Shown one piece after another: positions 1-12,900 of a stretch of 64,000 nt of DNA. The DNA lies in assembly GCA_900708905.1 (NCBI GenBank), contig CAADRB010000019.1, positions 747,514 through 811,513 of the forward strand, given 5' to 3'. The notes under the pieces are model-generated. The model did no database searches and was not told the origin of the DNA. It saw only the letters and a list, made by a program, of their open reading frames with translations. The stretch's first letter is position 1, and each line of letters opens with the position of its first letter. The DNA comes from Hymenolepis diminuta (taxonomy: Eukaryota > Platyhelminthes > Cestoda > Cyclophyllidea > Hymenolepididae). The position numbers and the translations under genes are program-made.

Positions 1-2861
1 TGAGCAGCTGAGATCAACATCATTGTTGTCGCCAAGCTCCAATCAAGGTAGACTTTCAGTCTCATCCTTTGATTTGACCAATGGTTTATACGTCCTAGTA
101 TTCATGTTCCACCAATCACGCATTTCCCCCAGTTTCATTGGGTGAAATTTGATCGATCGTTTCACTGCATTTGTTCTCTTTAACCAATGTGTATAGCTCT
201 AGTTATTAAACTCAAATAAGCTCCATTATCTGGGACATTAAAGTTGAAATCAAATTGAAATTTGGGGTCTAAATGGTCTCAAATTTTAAGTTATAATACA
301 TTAGTATAATGGGAACATGTGAGATAATAATAGTCTAATAACTAAAATCTACACAATTAATTTGTGCAACTATGAAAAGCTACTTAAATTCTGGTCTATT
401 ACTTAATACCAAGCTCTTTTACTTATTAATGCCCTTTAGATTGTAATTAATTAAACCACGTTTTCGTAAATCAAAATCCAATAATTTAAATTTTAGCTCA
501 TAAAATTGGCATTTTCATAAAAATTAGAAATGAATAAATGGCTGTTGCAGTGTTTATATCTCATCCTGGTCATACAAAATTCGTATCAAGATTTGTGAGT
601 TTATCGTTTTGTCCCTTTTAACATCATGTATATTCTGCCCCCGTGGATAAAAAATATTCTCTTTAATTTAAGTCCGTTCATCTTAGATTTTAACTCCATT
701 CTGCAGTGGTAGGCATTCTTATAGTCATTAATAACACACTGAGTTGATAACTGATATGTATATTTAATCTCAGTAGTATAAGTTGATCAAAATTTAATCT
801 CTTTTTTTAAGCTGCGAGATGAGAGCTATTTGAAAGTTGACGCAGTCTTGTCATATGAGTGCACCACTAGAAACGTCAGAGAAAGCCATAAACTAGTTCC
901 CACATCCTTATAAAAGAATAGTTCATAAGCATTTAATTATTCATGACACCCTTTCCCGTCCGATTAAAAATTATACCATATCGAAAAAATAAATTAACAT
1001 TTTGATCGCGAATTTTGTCGACACACCCTTTTCTTTCTCTCTGTATGTTTATCTTGTTTTCGCCTAGCCGTCTATTTTGCATGCGCCTGCAGCATAATTA
1101 GGCACAAAAATTTGTTTAATCGACTTTTGTCAATTAGCATGCAAGTAATTTCACAGGGACCGAAAAAATCAATACGAATTTATATTTGTGGCTTAATCAT
1201 TGAGTTAATTAACCGCGTGGATTTTTCTTACTCCGTGGTGGGTAAATTAAATTCTTCCAGATTGCACTCGAGTTTTGCACTCAATGAACCCTCTACTTTG
1301 CAGAAACTCTTTATTGTGCATTAGTTAGTAAGGTGTGGCCCCTATCAAGAAACTTAATTCTGTGTTTGGTTTTTGAGAGCACGAAAAGAGTAGTTTTTAA
1401 TGAACTGATGAAAAACGGAGTTGCAAATAAGCTATCATCTTCAGATATATGTATGTATTGCTCGCTCCTTAAATATTTGGACGATATTTAGAACCTCGCG
1501 TTAAACCCCATGACTTAAAGTCCAGAAGTGGTAAATATTGTTATGGTCCATGAAAGAGGTCGTGTGTAAGATATAAACTTGACTTATTCTCCATGCACTC
1601 TTAATGCGTTTAGCTAAAATTAGTTTGCATCGCTTTAGTAAGCAGTTTGTTTTTAGACTATATATGAGTATGTTTAATGGGACTTGGGTCTTAGTTAAAG
1701 TAAAAAGAAATTATTTGTTCGAACTAAGTTTGGAGATATGCTCTCATTTTCCTTATTTTAGAGTCTTAATGACGTCTTATTTTTTCGAGACAGGAAATAA
1801 TGAATTAAAACGAGCAGACAATTTTCAAGTTTGAATGAATAAATCAAACATTTGTGATGTCTGAGCATAATTTAGGAAATTCGTTTCTCAGGAAATTGAT
1901 ATTTAAGTTTCTGCTCATACTTACTAAGAAGTATCTTCAGTATATTATTCACTAGTTAAGCAATTTTAATATCCATGTTGCATATTATTAGACGTAATTT
2001 CATAATATTAATGAAAAGAAAATTATTATTTAGACCTTCAATTTCGACCTGACCAACTGTAGTTATAGTATACCTTGGAGAGCAAACTGAGCTACCACTA
2101 ACAACATAATCTTACTACCTTAAAGATATTAACTTCTACGGATTTTTCTAATAACCATCTTTATTAACTTCCCAAGCCCATTAAAGAAAGTTTTCACAAC
2201 ACTTGACTTACGTATAGCGAAGATATCCTGAAGCCGCATTTATAAGAAACTCACATTCTCCTGACTTCCTGTTGTTCAGACTTAACCGGTGCGGTTGTCT
2301 ATCCGTATCACTGGGCGTGCCTCGATCTTGTGACCTCTGACTTGTCAAGGATTTAATTGATTCCATTCGGGTTTGAATCGATGACCTTTCGTGTATAAAG
2401 CGGACGTGATAAATATTACATTTCTGTTGCTAATTTCATTACAATTTTGGTGCTTTAATGAGTAAAGTTTAAGGAATTTTCTATTCAAAAACAGCAAATC
2501 ATGCTGTCACAGGTAGCATTTTTCATTAGCACAGCGAGATAGGTTAGCTATGAGTATACAAATGAAAATAAAAACTAGTTAATATGGTCACTTCGTTTAT
2601 ATTTAATCGGAACTGCTTGAATAGAATAAACAGATTAAGCACCTAGTATACGGCTTGTCGATTAATTTGAACCTGTCGGACTGTTGTTGAATAGTATCGA
2701 TGGTTACATTAGCATACTTGAAGTTAAGTTAAAGTAGATAAAGTTAACCAAACATATTTTCACCTTTGCTAAGCATTTATAACTTTGACACTGCCTAAAA
2801 AGGAAAACGGATCAACATCAAGAAGTGGAAATATAAAGTTGCTTGTATATAATTTTTGCAG
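1..2861. other. AT-rich region upstream of the EGF/TSP1 gene; no supported gene
   Basis: I see no exon chain with convincing splice sites here. The first 47 bases are open in one frame and end in a good donor (AAG|GTAGAC), so they could be the end of an exon that begins before the window. The missing 5' exons of the EGF/TSP1 gene may also lie here or further upstream. Near 2365 there is a B-box-like stretch (GGGTTTGAATC) that may be a decayed tRNA-derived repeat, but no matching A box was found. Confidence 0.4.
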
Positions 2862-5800
2862 CTATATTCCAGCACCAATTGCTTTTGCTTCGCTATTTGA
2901 GTTAAAGCAAGCAGGAAATATGGGATCTGGTGACCTACGTCCTCTATTTAAGGGCCTTTATGAGGAGCAGAAGAACAATCTCGACTCTGTAGGCCGCGGT
3001 AATATGACAATTTCTCGCAAAATACTCGTCAACATGCACGAATTTCTGGACTTGTTCATGAAGCCTCGTGAAACGGATTTGTGGAAACAAGTAGAAGACC
3101 AGTGTCATTCAGATTATAGTGAGCCACATTTTGTAAGATATACCTGGGTGCTATATTTGACTGCCCTACGTCAAGTAAATACTCGCCAAGATTGGATTGA
3201 ATTGAACCCGTATTTTCATCCAAACGTATCGTAAGCTTTACTTTAATATTATAAATAGCACACTTTAAAGCGATTGTTTATGGATAACTGTATTTCTTAG
3301 TAAGACGAATATTACGCATATAATGAATTCAGCTATAGATTGGAACAATGAATTGTTTTTAGTTACCGAGAAACACATCATTCGAGATTACCATGCTTTA
3401 ATGGTCTTTAATTTGTATTTTTGTGAAAAACCGGAGCTGAAACATGCATATCTCTGTCCAGATGGGTGTTTTGGTCGAATAAATAGGGAAACAAAGCAGT
3501 GGGAACTTGGGAACCCTTGTGAAAATGCAAATAATACTCAAACTGATCGGTGCTTTCCGGTAGGAATTTGTATACTACTTGAATGATTTCACTAGTTAAA
3601 ATTAATATATGATATTTTTTACCGAACAGAAACCTGAACACTGGCCAGGAGTTATTAGTCGTTTGTGGAAACAACTAGGAAATCCTAGTGAAGGCTTAGA
3701 TGACGATCCCATTTCTGGTGCCTTCTCGTGGCTAACTCGAAACCAAGGTTACCAGTGTGATTGCGAAGAGGGATATCAGTGGAACAATGAGGAAATGGTA
3801 TGTGAAAAAGGTCGAAAGATTCTTAAACAATGCAATCCAATTACATTAGAACCCTGCTCTCTTCCTGGCACCAAAGCTTGTACATTAAAAGAGTAAGAAG
3901 TACTAGTTCTGCATCAATACAAATACGACATTATAATACTGATATATAATTATGATATTTCAGCTATACAAGTGAGGCAGATTGTCTTTGTCACCCTCAA
4001 TATACAGGAACTTTCTGTGAGAGATTTAAAGATCCTTGTACGGATTTGAAATTTAATGTGACACTTCCTGATGGTCGCCAACTAATGTAAGTCCCACTTC
4101 CTACATTATGTCTTACGTCTGATTATTCATGAAACCTGTACAGAATATACTAATTCTTCTTACGAGCTCGGGCCTTCATATTTGGACTTCGGGGACAGGC
4201 AGTGTATAGCCTATTGGAAGTCGCTAGTTTTGGTTTGGGAATACTTGTTTTATAATACTCAGTTCCTTATTTTAAAAAGCTACAACTGCTCAGACTCGAG
4301 GAAGAAAAAGGGAAAGACCTGTATCTTAAAGGCAATTTAATTAAGGAATTGACTTTGTTAATGTAGAATTGGATGAATGATTGGCTGTCTGGTTAGCCAA
4401 TAATTGTAGTTTGATAATCGATAACCTGGTACACACAGGATAAAGCTTATGATTTTCGCTCGAAAGCACCGCAAATAACTGATTTGGTGTCTGTTGTAAT
4501 CAGCTCTTCTCTGTAGGATACCGTAACCGACTCTTAGATTCCCTGAGACATTGCACTAGTTACAAACACGACTCGACAACACCACAATACAAAATGATCC
4601 AGACCACCATATCAACACAAGACGCACATTTTCGCATCGATAGGTCGATCTGTATTCTCCGCCATTTACAACCGTAATGTAAATAAATTCGTTTGAATAA
4701 AAGGGAATTAAAAGAAGCAGGTATTAAACGGCAGAAAATAAGGAATTTTACAGATAAGAATTACTTTGGGAAAAATATTATTTTCTTATATGTAACAGAG
4801 TCCTAACAACTTTCCAGATAATCTTCTCCACATAGAGATAAAACAGAGACAGCAAATAAGCCATTATTAATATGATGGATAGAAACTTAGATAGTAAGCT
4901 TAAAAAGCATGCGAGAATGGGTTTCATTGGGTTGGACAAGAGATTTGATTCGATAATCAAACCAAGAGAATTGCAAACAAGAGGTGCCATAATTTCTTAA
5001 AGAGTAGGCTTTGTTCTAATTCAGCTCATGTTTGCTGTCACTCTTACTTGTTGCCCAAGAATGAACTATTAGTGCCTTCTGGAGCAAAAATTGATTTTGC
5101 CCTTCCTAGATCATTTACTAGAAAAATTAATGTTTTTGTTTTCCGTCTGCCAAAACTCGAAATGAGTTTCAGATAAGTAACATCCTGAACATCATTTTGA
5201 AATATCAAACATTGAGTAACTGATCATTAGTGCACATTAGAATCCAGCAAGTTAAAATGGTCTCATCAATGAACTAAGATTTAACTAAGATCTAATTTCT
5301 TCTTACTGGACTCACAAACATGACTCGAACCCACATGGTATATACTTTGTTTCTGGACGGACATTATTTATCCTATCGGTCGCTTCAGTTTCTTCTCATC
5401 CTTACTAACAATAACATGTATTTAAGCCTACCATGCACTTGACATCTTTACTCTTAGTCAAGACGGAAGGAAAGATTAGAATCATCATTAGTTCGATAAT
5501 GGTATGATGTTTTTAAAAATTTCCCTCACTATAAAAAGCTATTACTCGACCATTAAATTACCTTGGAGATACAGCACTTCTGCTTATTTCTATTTAATTC
5601 CACTGGTTCGGATTAAACCTTAGGTGAGGAAATTTATCAGTAAACTATTTCATAAAAATTGATAGTTAAAATTAATAGTGAATTATCTGATTTTATTTAG
5701 TTATGACTTTACATACGACTAGTTTGGAGTTTATTATCATAATATGGCAACTTTATCAACGTTTTTTGCAATAACTAGGTAGTTATTTTTTTGGAGTGGC

Positions 5801-8173
5801 ATTGCTTTATCCGTCCCTTGAATTAGCCTTTCCGTCAACTTTAAGAGTATTTTCCCTCGTTTAAGTGAGGCTATAGGAGAGGACCTCTGCCGTGTGGACA
5901 TGGAAGGTACAGCAAACGAGAAGGAGAATATTGAAGTGATACGTCAAATAGATGAATGGGGAGGAACGGTTATAACAGAAGTGATCACCTCTCCGAAACA
6001 CTCGCGTTGTGTTGGCAAACCTGGAACAGACACGTACTACTGCATATGCAAACCACCCTTCTCTGAGGATATAACCCTGGACTATCCTAATTGTCTGCAT
6101 CAAGAGGGTTCCTGTGACTCTAAACTCTGTGTCCATGGGACCTGTGTTACTACTCCCAATCATAGGGGAAAGGCTATTTGTATGTGCTATGCTGGATACG
6201 TGGGATCAGAATGTGATCGAAGGGTAAGGCAATTATCAGTACCAATTATTATTATAACTGATTAGTTTTACCAAATTTCAAAATAAGAAAAAAGTCCTTC
6301 AAAATTTAACAAAACAATAAGGATTTTTCAATATAAACTTGGACATTTATATTGGTCAAAAGAAGAAGTCAATAATGGTGAAATTATTGGATGTAAATTT
6401 GCCATAAGTTTAAACAAAACACTTCATCATTTTTAAAATAATCTCATTATAGTTATTAAACATCTACTGTTAAAAAGCAACGACTAATTGTATTTACAAA
6501 TCGTTTTGAAGTTTTTGCTTTTTAAAGGTCTTCATTGATTAGGACATTTAAAATCATAAAAGTTGTGCAAGTATAAAATAGTGGACAGGAAAATGAATTC
6601 TAAATAAACCATACGTAATATCACATGTGATCAAGGATTACTTTCATTCTAAAGAATTCGATTTCGTCAGTTCAAACACGAAAAATCAAGATGAGTGTTG
6701 AAAATCAAGTATATTCAACTGACTTGAGACTTATCTAACCCCGCATTGAAGCAATCATTTTGATTCAATTAATTATTCCGATTTTTCAGGAAGAAGAATG
6801 GTCAGTGTGGTCATCTTGTAAGCCCATCTGTGGACGGTTCAGAACCCGTACTCGGACTCGAATTATTTCTTCTAATGACAGGAATGGTGCACCTGAGAAA
6901 ATCGAACAGGTAAGGCAGATAAGTATTAGTTCAACCTGCACTTTTATACATAACATTGTTTATCAAATATACTTCACAAAAGTGCTTGAAAGGATGCTCG
7001 AGGAGTCCCTTAGATATATATTTCATATATCTTGTCTCTCATTCTAAAGACTCTTCAATTGTCTCTTTGTAGAAATCTGCAAAACCGTATTAAGTCCGTA
7101 TGATCAAAAAAATGATCAGTTAATGTTTGTGTTACAAATATGATTTGGGCATAAAGATGTGGAGCTTTAAATAGTATAGCTACCAAATAGAGAAGTAGGT
7201 AAAATACGTCTTTCTTGAAAAGTAAGGATATCTCTGGAGCTTGAATTCCAATTTGCGCCCCATTGTCCTTAACATCTTCAGAATACGTGAGGAAATTATT
7301 TCTATTGGAAAATGGTTTTTAATAAAATTGAGGACAATTGTGCTGATTTCCATGAACGGAGATTTGAATTCTTCAATAGCTTTATGGTCACATATTTCAC
7401 GTTCCTCCCCTAAGTTGCCTGATGCCAGAAGAATGCCTACATGTGAAGTTGTGTGAGTTTAAAGGATGAGTGGTTGCGGGACTCCTTTCTTTATTTTGGT
7501 AGAACATTTAGTCTGTGTAAGCCATAGATATTTCAGTCACCATTCAGCTGGGTTTCTCTAATTTTGTAAGCTAATCCTAACATCACTCATCCTAATCCAG
7601 TGACCACCCTAGATCTAGCTAGCTGTACGGACTCGGGAACTTGAGAAAGAATACGAGATTGGATAACTGATGATGATGTAGGTGATAAGGGAGATTTTAG
7701 GAAACACGTGAATCAATCAACACAAAGATGTCTACAATCTGATAAAGATGGTCAATCCAAACTCAAAAATTGGTCTTGAGCACTATCTATGCCTGTCATT
7801 CACGTCAGTAACCAACTACAGGTCAGAAGAACCGTCTATGTAGCTAATTAGTTTATGCTATAGATTTAAGTCTATTGTAAGAAATCTTATTTGGCAAGTA
7901 TATTTTGATCTGAATATCTGTTTAAAATATTATTTTCCATCTTAGATGGAGACTTGTCCTGCAAGAATGGGAAAGAACTGTCCGGAATCTTTTGTGGAGA
8001 GCTTGAGACGTGCCAACGTCAGTAAAGCTGGAAAGGCCGTCAAATTCGTTAGACTCATTGAAACCTCAAATCCAGATTTGCTGAAATTGTTGTCTGTGGC
8101 TGCTGCATGTGGTCTACTTCTCATCGCATTCATACAATTTCTTCGACTCGTTACTTTCATGCTTGTGCTATAA
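2862..8173 (+). CDS. Surface protein with EGF-like and thrombospondin type 1 modules (5'-partial, 7 exons seen)
   Basis: Exons read from splice signals and phase are 2862-3230, 3301-3559, 3630-3892, 3964-4086, 5866-6223, 6790-6909 and 7946-8173 (stop TAA). Every junction keeps frame, giving about 572 residues without the N-terminus. The first ~230 residues are a region I do not recognise. After it come Cys-rich EGF-like segments (CDCEEGYQW; CLCHPQYTGTFC; a further module with CICKPP and CMCYAGYVGSEC), then a TSP1 module (EEWSVWSSCKPICG with an RTRTRTR run) that continues across the 6909/7946 junction with the next cysteines. The last ~30 residues are strongly hydrophobic and end at the stop, fitting a membrane anchor or GPI signal. 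EGF plus TSP1 modules imply extracellular adhesion or binding; the exact role is unknown. A MACPF-EGF-TSP1 arrangement was considered, but no MACPF signature was seen. The first acceptor (2860-2861) is uncertain and upstream exons are missing. Confidence 0.72.
7055..7545. repeat. Dispersed repeat B, copy 1 (in last intron of the EGF/TSP1 gene)
   Basis: This stretch is clearly similar, in the same orientation, to 54320-54775. Shared blocks include ATTAAGTCC.TATGATCA, CTTTCTTGAAAAGTAAGGATAT, TGTCCTTAACATCTTCAG and TGATGCCAGAAGAA. On the minus strand of this copy a frame is open from about 7456 to 7187, and part of it is conserved in the other copy (ILKMLRT, YPYFSRK). I do not recognise the encoded peptide. 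It may be a decayed mobile element. Confidence 0.75.
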
Positions 8174-8298
8174 CGCTGAAATGCACTGCTCATATATCAA
8201 ATTAAATATACTCTATATAAAAACCTTGATAGCTTTTCCTGTCAAAAGATCATGAGTCTAATAGCTTACCTTAAATGCAGAAAAAGTTAATATAATTG

Positions 8299-8304
8299 AA
8301 TAAA
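8299..8304 (+). promoter_or_regulatory. Candidate polyadenylation signal of the EGF/TSP1 gene
   Basis: AATAAA lies about 125 bases after the stop codon in the 3' flank. The hexamer is common in AT-rich DNA, so this is only a candidate. Confidence 0.35.
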
Positions 8305-9752
8305 ATAGAAAGTCAACAAACATATTTTTGAAGATCAGAAGAAATTTTAAATAGTGAGTACTCTAACATTATCGTTGAAGTAGTAAATCTGTGATTATTA
8401 GATTAACTCAAATACAACCTTGAAGACCATAATATAACGTGATATGTTAAGTAATAACATGGGATGTATTGACTTATGCAACTATTTTGCTCAAATTAGC
8501 TCAATTTGTGCGGGTAGGGATTTATATCTCGATAAAGCAGAACTGAAGTGAAAATATGTATGATAATAATTTCAACCAGTTTCATTAATAAATGAACACC
8601 TTAGCAACTAAGTTGATGCCGATGGATACACATTTCAATAATTCATAACACTTTAAATACAAGCGTTTCTCAAATTTCATCTCATTCCCATTGAATACAT
8701 ACTGGAAGCCCTCTGACTGAGGAAATTATATTTTTCTATCACCATATAAATCTTTACTATTATATTGATAGGTCGCGATTTTATGGCCATGCAAAAATTA
8801 TGTTACTTTCTATTTAGACATCTTTGCATTTGTGTAACTGTCTTTTCCTATGAATAGGTATGCATGCAGATACATCCTTTCATGAAAATGGTTCCATGTA
8901 CTGCATTTACGTCGAAAAATGTAGTAGTCTTCATGTCATCGGTGATCTTTCTAATTAGGTGGCCCAGCCTTGATGGACTGATTTGAGGTCGACAAACCGT
9001 TCATCAGAGTTTCACTACTGTATACATTAAATTGGTACAATCACTCCGGGACTGATAACTAGGCAGTTTGAAAGTTAGTATTAACCATCCAAGACCTTCA
9101 GTTAGTGCCTTAGTCCTGTGGATACTAATTAAAATTAGAAAACTTCAATAGAATGACGCTTCAATGATTATCTTGATCAAAACATTTCGAAGGTCATCAT
9201 TTGTTTATGGATAACTGATGTCGTCTTATCGTCACCTTTGGTGAACTATCCTTTAATATGATTATTTTTACATAAATTGAGAAATTAGTTTTGGTTCTAA
9301 GTCAAATTTTATTTTCAGATGGTTGGAATAGCCATTGACAGATCGGAAAATTCTATTTTCAGTATCTCTAGACTCAATTAATCAAAGTGCAATCTACTAA
9401 AGCCAGAGTAAGAGAATTAAATTGCAAAGTTGTATAGAAAAAGTGATTAGATTAATTAGGCTTTAAGAAAATATTTCATCAACATCTTTTGTGATAAACA
9501 CGACATTCGTAAGTGTCCACTCAAAATTAAGACAAAGAGAGATTACATTTCAAAAATTTATCCAAACAACTAATGTACAGTAGCAAGAACGCTCTACGCA
9601 ATAAGTATACTTGCATTAAATTTAATAATGAAAAAATAATGCAATTCAATAGCATGATATACAAATCCCAACTGATGTCCATTACATACGCGGCCAAAAG
9701 TGCGCGATAATAGCGCTAACTCACGTTAATAAGTGGTCGGAATTGCTGTGAG

Positions 9753-9806
9753 CTGATTGGCCAACGAAACCCCCAGTATCCTGCCTACTCTCATTCTTCT
9801 GATTGG
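9753..9806 (+). promoter_or_regulatory. Two CCAAT/NF-Y-type sites upstream of the alpha-2/delta start codon
   Basis: CTGATTGG occurs twice, at 9753-9760 and 9799-9806. The reverse complement is CCAATCAG, the core of the NF-Y consensus, and the first is preceded by TTGG on that strand, a near-perfect fit. They lie about 106 and 152 bases upstream of the ATG at 9912, a normal place for proximal CCAAT boxes. Function is inferred from sequence only; the same octamer also occurs inside both copies of repeat A. Confidence 0.4.
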
Positions 9807-9911
9807 CTCGCCTCTGTGGTCGATGGTAACGATGTCATACGACGCGGGTAGGGAATTTCTACAGTCGACTCACTTGCGTAGGGTAGAATATTCCAGTTCA
9901 ATATCCCTAAA

Positions 9912-12900
9912 ATGACACGAGTTAGCATCGGCTTAATAGTTCTTATTTCCTGTTTTTCCACTTTTGAACCCACTCCTATTCAAGGGTTAGACCCATTTGA
10001 AAGAACGTAAGTTGACGCTGTTAATTTTGACACAATTTCAGAGTTGAAAATTGGTCCAAACAGTTATATCAATCTTTCGACCCAATGCGAGAAATTATGG
10101 GAACAGAACAACTCAGCAGAGTAAGTGGATTTAATCTACTTTTCTAATCTATTATAAATTTAGATGTACAGTGGCTCCTCATTTGGAGTTCAAGAAATGA
10201 CGGATAGTTATGCAAGAAAGTTAGTTGATGATGCGATTTCAGAGCTGACCCATATGATCAGGAAAAAGGAGAAGGCACTAGAGGTAATTACATATTAGAA
10301 ATACGTTTCAGTAAAGTAAGAATTTTCGAGGTATACACAAGTACCATCGAGATAAATTTTTTTCAGTTTAGTTTTATCTTTAATAATAATTCTTATGTGG
10401 GCAACTTCTAATGTTCTTAACTTACACAAAAATATTTAAATCTAGTATTCATTTAATTCTGAATATTCTTATAATTTGTTTTTTCGCTACTGACTATTTT
10501 CATTGAATATAGTCGCAATTAATTTTAATCAGTTCTTGAAAATATGATTTTATTGTTTGAGTTAACATTAATTAGAATACGTTTGCAAAGAAATCTACGT
10601 ATAATTTTTAGAAACTCCGGAACAGTATTGAAGAAGAGTTCAAACTGCAAGAACCCTTGGATCATGATGAAGTAATCTTCTATCGATTTGTTCATTTCGA
10701 ATTTTACTTCTAAAAACTGTATTTTTGAATAATTGTTGTGACCTTTCAGTGCTATGTTCGAGCCAAGTCAGTGAGCTTATTTCCTTATCTACCAGACGAA
10801 AATGGAACAGTTATTGTCCCCTGCAACGAATCTCAGTTTCTTCCACTGGAATCCGATCCTATGTTTGGAAATTTCTACATTAGCAGAAACATCTCAGCAG
10901 CTCATGTTCCAACTAACGTATATGATCTCTGTAAGTTAAAACGTCATGCATTCACGCCATTGCCAATGGCAAAGCAAGGAATATTACTTTAATGATGGAG
11001 AAGCATCTTAATGCAAAGAACAGTTAAATGGTAAAAATACTTAACACTTTAAACTTTATAAAGTGAAAACTCATTAAGTCGTCATTTATACACTAATATT
11101 ATCAAACATGACGAAGAAAAAAGCGAAAAATATACTTACAATTCCAAATTCATATCCAATATCAAAGTTCCATTTTCTCATTGTGTATATAAAGAAACGT
11201 ATTGGTAAAAGTTCTTCCAATTGTTGTAAAGGGATGGTCATCATTTCTAAAATATCGGCACAGTTGCTAGGTAAGGGAGAATGGTTTCTACTCATATTTT
11301 TGTTTTCTTCCTGTAGCCAAAGAGATTCGAATAGTTGGAAACTCGACGCATCATCTTGATGATGTATTCAAAGAGAATCTCGAAGAAGATCCCCTACTAA
11401 AGTGGCAGTATTTTTGCAGTTCCACTGGATTTTTCAAGTTCTATCCTGGTAAGATTAAATACATAGCAGGTTGCTAATAGGAACCCTCATTTAATGCTCA
11501 TAATTGGATTGATTTTATTGCAGGAGCAATGTGGGAAGTACAGTTGGCAGATCTTAAGTTGGATTTCTTTGATTGTCGCTCAACGGCTTGGTAAGATAAA
11601 GGCTAGTATTTGAATCCAGCTCAAGCACTATTACTGTTGTAATCATTATTGTTCTCCTTATTCATTCTTCAAGAATTGACAGCTAGTTCAGCCATGATTA
11701 TCCAATTAGAAGATATCAACATTTTTAAGCGATTCCACTTTCCTAACTTACGAATATTTCCTATATCGATAATTTTATTAATAGATGCTCGTAGATATTT
11801 TTTCTTCGTTAAACCTTTGAAGTCAAGTTTCACTATTCTTCTCAGTGCTTTGAATAAAAATTTTAGGTGGATTTCAAATAAACATTACAACAAATGTCGG
11901 ATAGAAATTGAATAAACTGCCTGCATTTATTCAGACAAGTTTACTGAGGGATTAACGTTCACATCATTAATACTAGGTCACAGGTTTTGAACTCACTTGT
12001 TCATATTCATTCACACTTGTTGATACTGGTTAAGAAAGGGGTGATCGAATACGTATTCCTCGTCAAGAAGACGTTGTATTCTTAATTTTTCTAAGCGTGC
12101 AGGTACTAATAAATCAGAAGGAGAACCTAAGATTATAGCTAGCAGCTAACAACAGCAAACCGCAGTTTCAAAAAATAGAACACAGAGTTATGTTGGTCTG
12201 AAGAAACCTTTATGAGGATTAGGGAGAATAAGAGAGAAAGAGATGAGAGGGAAGTGTATGGGCAGATAAAAGCCCAGTGTGTGTGTGCGTGTATGTGAGT
12301 GGAAATACAAAGACAGTCTACGAGTCACCTGAGCAAGGACGCGCATGATGGTGCTGGTGTATTTTTAAATAAAACGGGACAATTATAGAAATAAGGATAA
12401 TCGATAAACTCGTCTAGACATGACAGATAGAGGTTTGAGTCATAGGGACATAAAGACACCATTGCTGCTTCGTAGACGAAAAACCAAACTATTGCCATAG
12501 AGAATGTGATTAAAGAATAATTTGGGGATTCCATCAGGAGTTGTCCTTCTAGTGTTAGAAAACGCATCTCTTCACCCATCTTGGGATTTAACTAAAATAT
12601 ACGAAATATTTTCAATGCATTTAAGTGTTTTTCGTTTTTTCTAGGTACGTTGGCGCAGCCTCTTACCCAATCGAAATGATTATCCTTGCTGACAAGAGTG
12701 GAAGTATGAAGGGTCGGCGTAATACTATCTGCAACGCCACAATCTCAGAACTCTTAAACACTCTGACCGATGATGACTTTTTCAATGTCATTTATGTAAG
12801 TCAGTTTTCATTTATAATTCGTCAATTTTTTAAGAAAATTCATAATTAATATGTGCAAATGCATATGCATAAAAATAATATGCAAAAAATTAAATGCTCA

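Larger units (their letters stand above)
8174..9911. other. Intergenic region between the EGF/TSP1 and alpha-2/delta genes
   Basis: There is no gene-like exon chain. The start holds the 3' untranslated region of the EGF/TSP1 gene, and the last ~250 bases look like the promoter of the calcium channel gene. A stretch near 8960-9120 has the look of retroposon debris, but I could not match it to another copy in the window. Confidence 0.5.

Noticed and set aside
2360..2400. Fifth SINE copy (B-box-like GGGTTTGAATC)
   Set aside because: No A box at the right distance and no shared tail; chance match cannot be excluded.
2862..3559. MACPF (perforin-like) domain in the EGF/TSP1 gene
   Set aside because: EGF and TSP1 neighbours suggested it, but the characteristic MACPF signature was not seen in the visible exons.
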